Shown: one piece after another, positions 48,242 to 59,639 of the stretch
Numbering within the stretch: the stretch's first letter is position 1
How the letters are laid out: each line of letters starts with the position of its first letter
Source: Flaveria trinervia
Taxonomy: Eukaryota; Streptophyta; Magnoliopsida; Asterales; Asteraceae
DNA: 64,000 bases
Direction of reading: 5' to 3'
Assembly (NCBI GenBank): GCA_025506515.1
Contig: CM046452.1
Location: 105,448,551-105,512,550 of the forward strand
Translations under genes and position numbers: made by a program
Notes under the pieces: generated by a model
What the model saw: only the letters and a program-made list of their open reading frames with translations
The model's database searches: none
Told to the model about the DNA's origin: nothing

Positions 48242-51137
48242 TGTCACATCCCGACCGACAGCGGAATCATCGGGGCGGACGAATGGAAGACGATTGCTCA
48301 TAGTACATGGAACTAATTAAGTTGAATTATTATTAAATATCATTATTCAATAAACATTACAAGACAAATAAAATAATAACATAACAATCAAAATACAACA
48401 AAAAACATAAGTCTTTCAATTAGTCTAGGTCCAAGTCCTATATGAGCACAAGAAGATCTTCAAGTATCAAACCTGAAACATGTTAAAAATAAAAGGTCAA
48501 CTATAAAGTTGGTGAGTTCACATGGTTTAAACACACGCATAAGTATATATATGTAAAAGGGTTACAAGTAGCAATTCACGTCCATGGTTATGAGTTAGCA
48601 AGCTTATAGAACACATACAGTTACAACCAAACCTCAACTTGATTACAAGTATATAAGATTGGCTAAGTGTACTTGGTTCCCATGATGAACAAGCATACGT
48701 CATCAGGAGTCGGCAATACATCGACTTTAGCACCAAATAGGCTTGTCAGGCCTAAAGATCTAAGACGTCGTCAGGCTAGCAATAGTTAATGATTGTAAAC
48801 ATTTATGTATCTCATATAAGACTTACATTAACACAAATAACCATGACAAAAATATAAAGATGAATTGCATATGCATTTACAAGCTCAAGATAGTTACAAG
48901 TGTAAATTTATAAAGTTAACATGTTTCACCCCAAAAAGTGTGAAATAAAGTAAAAAGGGGGCATGAGAAACTCACATTATATATATAAGATGATGATAAG
49001 AATAATAAACGAGGCTCCAATGATTTCTCTTACAAGATGTCTAAATGTATATGTTCCAAGATTAAGTTCGATAATAAGATTAAGACGTGAACTAGGGTTT
49101 TAATTGGAATTTGGGGGTTTAAATAATTAAGTAAAATATTGACTTGTTTATGTTTTGGTTTAATAAAGACAATATAAATCAATTAAAATATCTCAACAAT
49201 TTAAGTTATTGATTTAATAGAAATTAAGTATAATATGTGAAAAGAAATAATTAATTTAATAATTAACTATTTAAAACTTGACAAATATATTACATATTTA
49301 AATAACGTTGAAATTATTTAAAATCATTTTATAAAGCTTTGAGCTTTTAAAATGATTTATTATAAAGGTTTTATAATACAAAAAAAACTTAAAAATAAAA
49401 TAAAGCAAATTATATTGTTTTATAATTTTCAAGAACTTACATAAAAGTTAAAGAATAAATTTATTAAATAATTATAATATAACATGCTCAAATGATTAGA
49501 TAATAATTAATTATTTGCATAATTATTTAAATAACTATCTAAGTAATTATTTATTTAACATATTGATTTATCATTTTTCAAAATAATCTCCCTTTAAAAT
49601 AACATGATTTAAACGATGGATATTTAAAGGAATGTTTGGACCAACAATAATTTACTAATTATTAAAATCCATTTTAATATAACTCAAGAATAATTTTGTT
49701 TAAAATGTCTTATTAAATAATACTCTTAATTATTAAAATTTAGAAAAATTATGGAAAATTATTTAGTGTCTTAAAAAAATATTTAAAGTTTACAAAAACT
49801 ATTTTTATAACTATTGAAAATTTCCCATAATTAAATTAAGGCTTAAAAACTTTTAAAAAATAGATGAGGGAGCCCGGGTTCGAACCTGGGACCTCATGGT
49901 GGAAGGAGAGTAACATAACCAGTGAACCAGGGCTCTAAGCCGTGGTATGCATCAACTTTTAATTGTTATAAACAAGCTTCTATCGAATCCCCAATTCCAT
50001 ATAAATCCTAGATCAATTGGACCCAAAATTGAACCCCAATCCGTTGTTGTTAATGTCGATTATCATGGGGCTTTTGATCCCCATGTAAAATCGAGCATAT
50101 TGATATATGTAACTTACATGATTGAGTTCGATTTGATGATCTCAAGTTTAAGAACGAGCCGCGACGATGTGATTGTTAATTCAAGGTGCAAACGTTGTTC
50201 GTAATCAAATTAACTTTGCAGGAAGCTTCGGATTATGTTGATAAGTGAAAGCCCTTAACCAATTTTGTGTAAAAGTGCTTCGAACATGGTTCTCGAGTAG
50301 TTGTAGGTCGCGGACGAAGGTGGTGTTCGATGGTGATGAGATTTTGTGTTGATGATGTGGTTGGGAGTTCTATTAGTTTAGGAACATCGATTTGATGATT
50401 TACCCTCGGTTGTTTAGACATTAATCGATCGGTTTTAAGTTGTTTGGGTTCATACTTTGAATGTAGATTTCGGTTTCGAGTACACGCTCTTTATTATCGA
50501 ATGAATCCAATTAAACTTGATTACAGGGTTCAAAACTGATGTAGGAAAGTAAAGGAGTGGTGTAATTGCTTTTTAAACAAACGTTTTGGGTGGTTGGATG
50601 GCCACCACAACTCGCCGGAGGCAAGGATGGCCGACGGGTTGAGGGGTGGCGGTTTGGGAATTGAAAAATAGATAAGTTACAATTTCAGTCCCTGTGGTTT
50701 TGAAAACTTGTCATTTTATGTAAGAAACTTGTTAGTTAAGTTTCAAAAATGACATATAAGCCCCTTAACTCTTAAGACCCTCATTTAATTATTTAATAAC
50801 AAATAATTTTTATCACTTCTATAATTTAAAATTTTAAATGAATTATTTAAGTAACATATTGTAATTTAATTAAATGTTTTAAGGGTTAACACTTATAATT
50901 AACATTTGAAATTTATAAAATAGTAAATTTTTATGAAGTATAATTTTATAAATTGATGTAACGATAAATTACTTGAAATTTTTAGTAACTCAATACCTAG
51001 TAACGATTATATAATAAAAATTTGTGGCGTTTGATCATCTAAATAATTAACATACTTAAATATTGAATTTTACCATTTTGAGAAGTTTCAACATGATTTT
51101 AGGATTTTCAATTGAAAAAAAAATAGCGAATGTTACA
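48242..51137 (+). mobile_element. Solo LTR (about 2.9 kb) with a 5-bp target duplication
   Basis: Starts TGTCACATCCCGACC and ends GCGAATGTTACA. The exact 5-bp repeat ATTGA flanks it (48237-48241 and 51138-51142). TG...CA ends, a 5-bp duplication, no internal protein-coding region and a related copy nearby make a solo LTR the best reading. The length and the TGTCACA(T/C)CCC start suggest a Ty3/gypsy chromovirus such as Tekay; that lineage call is inference. Confidence 0.8.
49867..49937 (-). other. tRNA-like sequence inside the LTR
   Basis: Read on the minus strand: box A TGGTTCACTGG (49919-49929) and box B GGTTCGAACCC (49876-49886), both perfect to consensus. GAGCCC at the start pairs with GGGCTC at the end as an acceptor-like stem. 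It runs antisense to the LTR. The anticodon arm is not convincing, so a functional tRNA is not claimed. Confidence 0.55.
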
Positions 51138-51510
51138 ATTGATTCTAACATGTTAAATAATAAAAATTTAATAATAATTATAAAACGATATATTAAAAAA
51201 TAAGAGGTGATAACTTTTTAAAACAAACCTTTTAATACAATGTCATTTTAAAAACTACCTTATAATAAAATGTCATTTTAAAAACTTTCTTATTAAAATT
51301 TTCAATATTTATTATCTTTTGTTTATAAAAAATTTACTTTTTCAAAAACACTAATTTATCTATTTACTTTTTTGAAAACACTAATTTGTTTCTTTAAAAA
51401 TAAAACCAATAAAATTTGTATGAATATTTAATGAGAGAGATAAACAATAAAAATTTTGTGAGAAGAATTGTAATGCGCCACATATCTCTGTTAGTTATCA
51501 TTTTATTAGA
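51138..51510 (-). mobile_element. Truncated Helitron-like fragment (5' end present)
   Basis: Read on the minus strand, it begins TCTAATAAAATGATAAC and shares the family's early GTGGCGCATTACAATTC-type segment. The 3' hairpin and CTRR end are not seen before the LTR boundary at 51137. The LTR may have inserted into or next to it. Confidence 0.45.
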
Positions 51511-51663
51511 GTAGACAAATTAATTGTTGTAGATAGTTAATACAACGGATCATGTGCTTGAACTGATAATAATAATAATAGTAACCCTTGTTATAAATAA
51601 AATAAGGGGTCTTGATTATATGTAAATCGATTATATGTAAAATTCATTTTTATTACGTGTGTA

Positions 51664-51727
51664 TGTGTGTATATATATACATATATATATATATACATAT
51701 ATATATATATGTATATGTATATATATA
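51664..51727. repeat. TA-rich microsatellite
   Basis: Interrupted (TA)n with G/C variants, directly abutting the TIR element at 51728. Confidence 0.9.
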
Positions 51728-53404
51728 GGGGGAGTTCCATTGAAAATCCTATTATAATTGAAAACCAAAAAAACAAAATTATAGCCATTGATTTATTTAA
51801 TCTATGGTTAAGATTGTTTAGTTGCATGATGGTAATTAAATGGTGTTCAAGGGATTTAATTAAAAGGTTTTAGAGGTATAATAGGCAAAAGACATATAAA
51901 TTATATGGAAATATTTTTTTAATTAACTAAATCCCTAAAATCACTCATTCTCTCTCATCTCTCTTAATTAATAAAAAAACATTTCATTCTTCTTATTTTA
52001 TTATACTAACATTTTTTTAATTTAACAACAAATTTTACTAAATTTTAGATATTAAATCAATTGACTATAAAATAAAACACAAACACAAATACGTAACCAC
52101 GATAAACATGAGTTAATTTCAATATGTAACAATGTGTTACGTATATGTAATAATGATCTATGTATATGAAACATTATGTTACGTATACGTAACCTAATAA
52201 AACTTCATTTTCACCATGAACCAATCTCAAATATTTTGACCATCTAACCACTTCAATTATTCTTGCTACATATACAATCGTCATCATAGACGCTTATATA
52301 AGCATAACGCGTGTACCAAGTAATAAACATTTTATTGAACTAAAAATTACACATATATAGATGTAGTTACATATAAATAAACATATACAAATGCAATATA
52401 ATTACACATATGTACCAGATGATTAGATATATGTGTCCTGGGTACATATATGTATCCTACCCAAAATACTCTTTTACATATACATATATGTAACATTGGT
52501 ACATATATGTATCCTACCATGATACCATTTTTTTCACATTCAATTGATTGATCTTCATCACCATAGCTATCAATGTTACATATATGTATCTCATATGGTT
52601 ACATGTATATAACCTAGGTACATATATGAATTCTACCTTAAATACCATTTTTCCATCCATTTCATCGTTATCTTCGTCTTCATCTTGGTTGCATATACGT
52701 AACTAAGTTTATTATCATCATCATCTTCATCTTGACATTACCAAGAATACTTCTTCTTTACTTGATTTATTATAACTCACTTAACACCTTTCCACATCTA
52801 TCCACATGTATCCTATCCGTTTCTTCATCTTCGATCATGAGGTTGAGCCCTAGTCGTACCCAAATATTGATTTGCGGATATGAATGGAGCAGATAACCGT
52901 GTTCTTCGATGGTGATTTGTTCATATTAATATATTTCTCATATCAATTGATTCCCATCTAAATCGATTTCTTATCTAACACCTTTCCACTATTGAACCCA
53001 TCATAATATTTGTAATCAAATGTCGATTATGCCTGTTAGGCCATGGTGCTGGTAGTGTTCGTAGGTGTCGATGGGAGTAGATGCTGGTGATCGATGGCGG
53101 CAAGGAGGTGATGTGACGGTTCAATTGACATCATCGACGGATTGTAATTTTTAATCAAGAGTTGTCAGTTTGATTGAATCTTTAATTTGATTTTAGTTAG
53201 TTCTACAAATATAGAAGATGATGATTTGAAGAGAAATTGGTTAAAAGTCAATAAGAAATTGAAAGTTAAAAAATATTACCTAAATTAGTGGAGTGAAAAT
53301 TTACTTAATTACCCTTTTAATTAGAAGAATTAAAAAAACTATTAGAAATTACGTGATTGGTTGATATTGGTTTTTTTTATAATGGTGGTTTTCATTTGAT
53401 CCCT

Positions 53405-53406
<2 letters not shown>
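51728..53406. mobile_element. Candidate 1.7-kb inverted-repeat element bounded by TA microsatellites
   Basis: The left end is TATAGGGGGAGTTCCATTGA and the right end, reversed, is TATAGGAGGGATCAAATGAA; both continue into GAAAACC-type sequence. The element sits between TA microsatellite tracts, as described for plant Micron-type elements. No protein is encoded. The interior (about 52100-52700) is full of ACATATATGT and ACGTATACGT palindromes. Confidence 0.5.
52085..52700. repeat. Cluster of palindromic TACATATATGTA/TACGTATACGTA motifs
   Basis: About ten near-palindromic 10-12-mers such as GTTACGTATACGTAAC, GTACATATATGTATCC and TTACATATATGTATC are spaced irregularly, often followed by CCTACC. 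They are more regular than random AT-rich sequence. Confidence 0.6.
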
Positions 53407-53469
<63 letters not shown>

Positions 53470-53491
53470 TGTGTGTGTGTGTGTGTGTGTG
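53407..53491. repeat. (TA)n followed by (TG)n microsatellite
   Basis: About 25 TA units (53407-53459) pass into TG repeats (to 53491), ending exactly at the LTR-like element. Confidence 0.95.
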
Positions 53492-56035
53492 TGTAACATC
53501 TCGTATTTTTGTTAAACTAAAAGTTAATCTTGTAAGTTTTTGTAAGGACTACTTATGCCCATTTTGAAATTTATGGATTACTTATGCTTATCTTTTAATC
53601 TGTCTTTAAATTCTTTAATGTGAAAGGCTATAGTTTATTAAGTTGTACATAATAATAAATAATATTAATATTACTACAACTACTAATAATAATAATAAAA
53701 ACAAAGATAATAATAATATTATTAATAATAACAAATAACTATAATAATCGTAATGTTAACAATAATAGTAATGGTAACGATAATGATAACATTTATAATA
53801 ATAATGATACTTATAATAATTTATAAAGTTAATAATCTTAAAACTGTTTTAAAATTTAAGGTAATAAAGTTTAGGGGGTTAATATGTTATTTTATAAACA
53901 TTAAATAGAAACTTTGTGCATAAAATAATAAGCAAACAAAGTTGAGGGACCATTCGTGTAAACTTTAACAACCCAACCCCCTCTTTTTTTTCCTCCCCGT
54001 CGACCACCGGCCGCACCTCCGACCGGCCAAATCCGGCCACCCTAATACCATCGAAACAACTCCATTCGTAACCCCAAAACCATTCCAACTGCTCCTGGAC
54101 TTGAATCGAACGCGGTTAACTACCCTAATTGAGTTTAAACATCGGTTACCAAGCTTATTCGTTCGGGCAACTGAAGCTCTTTTAATTCATGGCCGTTCTG
54201 TCATTAAAGCACAATAATAATCGAATTAACTTAACACAAACAATCATCTATCTATCTCCAATCGATTACACCCTTCAATTGCACCTGAATCAAACACATA
54301 CACCGAATTCAATCATCACCGTCATCGTGAGACTGCATCTAGTCAAACACCATCCTCTGGAGTTCAAGAATCAAAATTGGTAGAAGGCTTTTAGTCCAGG
54401 TCATCATTCAAAGCTATCTGCAAGTTTAATTTGATTACCATTGAGGATTTCTCATCCATTGAGTACCCACGGCCGCAACATGTTCTTCATTGGGATCATC
54501 TTCAATTCAAACATTATAAAATGAACGGATTTCTTTGGGGAACAAAAGCTTTATGATTAATACAATGAACGTAATCGAATTCATGGTCAATTGGGATTGA
54601 ATTGGTTCTAGGTTTATGTGGAATTAGGGATTTTTGGTTGTTGTTTGTTTTAAGGATAGGAAACCGGCCCTTAATAGTCATAGGTTACCCAGCCTAATGG
54701 TAACACACTCCCCTGTCAAACTTGAGGTCCCGGGTTCGAACCGGGCAACCTCACCTATTTTTTTAGGGCTTTGGAGCCTTTAAAAAATTATATAAAATTT
54801 TAAAAATTTATAAAAAATCAGTTTTATAAATTTTGTTTATTTTAGAAGTTAACTAATTATTTTCTGTTAAATTATTTCTTTAAACACATAAGCAATTTTT
54901 ATATAAAATATTTTTAAAAATGTTATAATTAGTTTATTTTTATAAAAACAATTTTAAATAGTTGAAATCATTAAGTTGTTATTGGTCATTTTGTTATCTT
55001 TGATTTTGAATTAATTATGTTAATTATAAAATTTTATTTACATTTTATAATTAAATCATTATTTAATCATTTTAAAAATATTAGTTAAGTTCTTTCCTTG
55101 TAATAAAATATATATTCATGAGTTCGACAAATAACTATATTTATAAAAAAAACCCAAATTCTTATTGAAACCCTAGTTCGTGTTTAGTCGTTAATCCTAT
55201 TATTAACCTTAAATCTTGTAATATATACGTTTAGGTGCTCTGTAAAAGAATTCGTTGGAGCATCGTTAATTCTTATAATCATCTTATATACTTATACGTC
55301 ATGTGAGTCTCCTTGCCACTTTTTATATATTTCACACTATTTTGGGGTGAAACATGATACATATACAACATACACTTATAAGCGTTTGAACTTGTAAAGC
55401 ACTTGCAATTCATCTTTATATTTTGTCATGGTTATTTGTGTGTTGTAAGTGATTATATGAGATACATATTTTGTTTGTAATCATTAACTATTGCTAGCCT
55501 GGTGACGTCCTAGATCTTTGGGCCTGATAAGCCTATTTGGTGTTAAAGCCGATGTATTGCCAGCTCCTGATGACATATGCTTGTTAATCATGGGAACCAA
55601 ATACACTTAGCCAATCATATATACTTGTAATCAAGTCGATGTTTGGTTGTAATGATATTTGTTCTATAACCTTACGAACTTATAACCTATGACATGAATT
55701 GCTACTTGTAACCTTGTTATATTATGTATGAAAACCTTGAAAACTCACCAACTTTTTAGTTGACCTCTTATTTTTATCATGTTTTAGGAAATGCCCAAGT
55801 TTAAAGTGATCAAATGAAGATTGCAAAAATCTAGGATTTGGACCTAGTTAATGGAATAAAAGGATTATGTTTTGTTATGTTATATATGAAACTATTTCAT
55901 GTTTTAAGACTTATGATTGTACTTCTTTTGAAACTTATAATTTTAATATTTATATTTAAATATAACGTTATGTGGCTGTGAACAATCTTAACCCTCACAT
56001 CTCGACGATTCCGCTGTCAAGGTTGGGGTGTGACA
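53492..56035 (-). mobile_element. LTR-like element (about 2.5 kb), inverted relative of 48242-51137
   Basis: Read on the minus strand, it starts TGTCACACCCCAACCTTGAC and ends ACGAGATGTTACA, matching the ends of the 48242-51137 element. Extensive internal similarity is visible: for example GGCTAAGTGTACTTGGTTCC at 48661 corresponds, reversed, to GGAACCAAATACACTTAGCC here. No 5-bp duplication can be seen because both sides are microsatellite. The distal part is rich in AAT units (53640-53830). Confidence 0.75.
54681..54754 (+). other. tRNA-like sequence inside the second LTR
   Basis: Box A-like CAGCCTAATGG (54689-54699), one mismatch, and box B-like GGTTCGAACCG (54732-54742). AGGTTAC at the start pairs imperfectly with GCAACCT at the end. 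It is antisense to the LTR, as in the other copy. It is not claimed as a functional tRNA. Confidence 0.5.

Positions 56036-56085
<50 letters not shown>
56036..56085. repeat. (TA)n microsatellite
   Basis: Nearly pure TA repeat with one TG variant, directly next to the LTR-like element. Confidence 0.95.
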
Positions 56086-56093
<8 letters not shown>

Positions 56094-57106
56094 GAAAAAA
56101 ATGTTTTAAAGTTTTAGTAATTGAACCGATAAGAATGTCTCAAAATTTTAGTGTGTGTATCAATAGCAAACCCTTAAAATAATTATAGATTATAAAACTT
56201 TTATTTTATGTTATACATTATGATAACATATTAATACATTTTATTTACATAAAATTAAGAAGTGTGTATAATTATATAAAACAGTTTTATATACTATATG
56301 TAATATAAATTCAACAACTATCTCACGTGAGATAGATCATTACTATGTACACACATCATTTTATCATTCTATAGTTATATATAGTTTTAATTATCGTGAG
56401 ATAGATCACTACTTCTTAAAGCAACTTGGAGTCTTGGAATATGTTTCTATCAACCGTTTATATGACATCTTATAAGATTACAACTTTTGATTATTTTAAA
56501 CATAAGATACAAGTCTTACCATCAAGATTTTATTTTCAAACATGAAATTGATCATTCAAGTATTTAAAATTGTTATTAAGATTTATCAATATGAGCATGT
56601 CATGTTCATACTAATTTTCACAGGCTTTTTATCACGAATTTTTTAAAACTTCAAACATCATTAAATTGATCTAAACATTGTTTTACAATGACCTGAGTTA
56701 TATAAAAACCCAAACATGTTATAATAATACCCACATATCTCTCTACCTCTCTCTATGTATCTATATATGTATAAAAAGAAGTGGAGAAAATAAAACAGTG
56801 ATAAATATACATATAACAAACCTCTTTACAATATATCCACAGTTGGTTTTGATTTATGAATTTTTTTCATAATCCTACAAGTTTGGATGAAAAATAATTA
56901 GACTTAAGGTTATTCATAGTATAATCAGAAAAGATTTATAATTATACCTAAGTTATATTTAAAGTTGTTTCACATCAAAACTTTAATACATCTAATAAGA
57001 CTTTCAAGACACATATCATTAATATAAATAAATGATAATAAATTTAAGTACCAAACTATAGGAACACTTAAAATTTGTATGGACTACTGATCATACATAA
57101 CTATAC
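56086..57106. other. Intergenic; nothing recognised
   Basis: AT-rich with no coding signal. 'GTGAGATAGATCA' occurs twice (about 56326 and 56396). Confidence 0.45.
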
Positions 57107-57659
57107 ACTAATAAAAAAATAACTATTAGAAATACGTGACAATATCACATTCATACTAATCAAAATTTTCATGATTCTATCTCCAATTAATAATTACATT
57201 AATTATTGGTAATTAATAATATTATTCATTCTTTAGACAAAACATTGTCTTTTAATAAATTAAAAAATTGATCTTTTTATTAATGTTATCTCTAATGAAT
57301 CAGATTTTAATAAAATAAACTTTTTCCCAAACATCAAACTTTTTTAAAGATAAGAAATATTATAAAATTAATATTTTCAAAAAGTAAAAATATTTTTTAA
57401 ACAAAAAGTAAATAACTTGAAAGTTATAATATGGAAAATTTTAAAAATGACAATTTTTAAAATGGTTTTTTAAACAAAATGTTTACTTAAGAAAAACAAA
57501 AAAAGTTAAAATGCAAAAGTTTAAATAGTTTATATAATTGTTTTGTTACTTATTCAATCATATCTTATATTACAACATTGTTTTATAATTAATAAATTTA
57601 TATTTTATTGAATATTTTATCTCTTCAACCCATATAATACACCAGACTACAATAACTAG
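57107..57659 (+). mobile_element. Helitron-like element, older copy (553 bp)
   Basis: Starts ACTAATAAAAAAATAAC, with the 5' TC changed to AC. An early ACGTGACAATATCACATTCA segment is comparable to the 47049 copy. The 3' end has an eroded hairpin (CAACCCATATAATACACCAG) and CTAG (57656-57659) followed by T. Confidence 0.6.
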
Positions 57660-57714
57660 TATATCATGTTACCTAGCTAAAAAGAGATAAAATGGATCAT
57701 GATTTTACATAACC

Positions 57715-58106
57715 GTAATGTTTTCAGAACCGGATCGGACGCCGAACCGAACGCCTTACTGGTTTGATGGTCGGACTGGTCGGACCGGATTTAACTATAT
57801 TTATATATGTAATTAAATATAAGTAATTTATATATGATTTATATATGTATTTTATAGTTATATATAAAATTTAACTATATTTGTATATCCAACGTACTAA
57901 TTTATAGTTTAACACCACGATTTTACCCATTAAAATATAAAATAAAAAAACCGGTCCGGTTTCCCGGTCCGACCACTGGCTCGGAACGAACCGGCCGGTT
58001 CGACCCCCTAAAACCGAACCATAGCAGACCGGACCGACCACCGGACCGATCCCCGGTCGAACCGGTTGGACCGGCCGGTCCGATCCGGTCCGGTCTCCAA
58101 AACATT
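57715..58106. mobile_element. 392-bp hAT-like MITE with CCGGTCCGG-rich arms
   Basis: The left end is AATGTTTTCAGAACCGGATC and the right end, reversed, is AATGTTTTGGAGACCGGACC. The flanking 8-mers ACATAACC (57707-57714) and GCATAACC (58107-58114) differ at one base. CCGG-rich arms surround an AT-rich centre. The open frames here are shadows of the repeat. Confidence 0.7.
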
Positions 58107-58114
58107 GCATAACC

Positions 58115-59639
58115 ATCTCAAAAGATTATTGCCCCTCGTCAAGTTTGATTGGACATTGCATAAACACATGTATGCATACATATTTATTTATATTATCTGT
58201 CACAATTAGAAATAATTCATTTGGAAACTCACAAGAAACATTATCGTTATCGTAGAACAGCATGTTTTACTAGAAAATCTGGACACATTCAATGATCTAG
58301 ATACATGTGACTTTGTGTTGAATTGACATTCAAGACTTTGTGTTGGGTAGGGTTTGGGGGTTCCTCCATTATTGGATCAAATGTTACAAGGATCAAGTTA
58401 ATTACAAAACTCATTCTTAAACTATCATCACTATGCTGATTTTATTCCTATAATATTTTGTAATCTTCATACAGGTTAAACTTTGTCACTTCTTTAAATA
58501 TGTGACACATATGATCGGATCAACAGTTTTTAGTTGCTTTATATTTTTCTTCTAAAATTCAACAAAATTACAATTAAATTAATCGAACTACATACTTCAC
58601 GTACTGATCATCATAAACGAGAACTGTTAAATAACACTTCTATTCAATAAACCGTACCCTTTTATTTTTTCCTTCATTGCAAGCTTAAAAAGTTATTCAT
58701 TTAGCTCACAACTTTCCTAATATTTTATGTATAACTATAGTAATAGATATAAGTGTTTATGTATATTTGTAAAAGACAGGGAGACAGTCACCATGTTACT
58801 AGAGTATAAAATTATGAGTTGGTCTACTTAAGTCAACTTTGTGTCTTGTATATATAATATAAGTTAATGGTTGTTCAACTAGCATACGTGCTTGTGTGAT
58901 GCATCACATATGCGTACTTCATTAGTTGGTTAAACGTTGTATTAAAAACTAAAACGTATAAGTAACTATGATACATTAACAAATTCGAGTAAGGGTATAA
59001 GGCTAGAATGATTATTTTTTAAAAAATCTAATGAATATTATCATAATGTTTATCAGGATTATAGTTTTATAATGACAATATGTATAATTTTAAACAACTA
59101 ATTTCATATGATCATATCTATAACTTCCAAATTCCAACCACAAACACCATTTGTATAACTTTATAAAATTGATTCGAGCAATAATAGTCAAGGGACCGTT
59201 TCTGAAATTCACTTCGTACAGTTGTTCTAGAAATAGAAGAAAAGTAAAAAACAGTTCAAATTGGCCGCCAGTAGGTGCTATTGTTCATTCACATTTCCTG
59301 TAGTTTGACCGAATTTTCAAAAGCAAATTTGTCATCTTCAAACCAATATTTCGGTATCTTCTTCCTATAAAGATCATACATCTGCAGAAACAAAAATAAA
59401 TATCTGCAACAGACATTTTACGAGATAAACATCACATTGTTCTAAAGAACAACACACACAGATTTTGTAACCCTTAGCAAATATTACCAATAGATCACAT
59501 TGCCAAAATTGGCGAACACCCACGAGCAATTTCGGTTCTTTTTGGCGAATTCAAGGTTTTCTTGGCATAAAGAACAAAACCCACAAAGATTTTGGTTTTT
59601 TGACCAACATTTGGTGAGTTTTGATTGTGTTTTGGAGTA
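58115..59639. promoter_or_regulatory. Upstream region of the PDR transporter gene
   Basis: Contains the promoter and 5' leader of the gene starting at 59640; the leader near 59440-59639 is CA-rich, then TTTTGG-rich. No specific cis element can be supported. There is no other gene. Confidence 0.4.

Noticed and set aside
49867..49937. Functional tRNA gene
   Set aside because: Pol III boxes are good, but the anticodon arm is unconvincing and the sequence lies inside an LTR with a related copy in the other LTR.
57871..58116. Open frame with repeated R-P-V-G and G-P-V residues
   Set aside because: It is the translation of the CCGG-rich arms of a hAT-like MITE.
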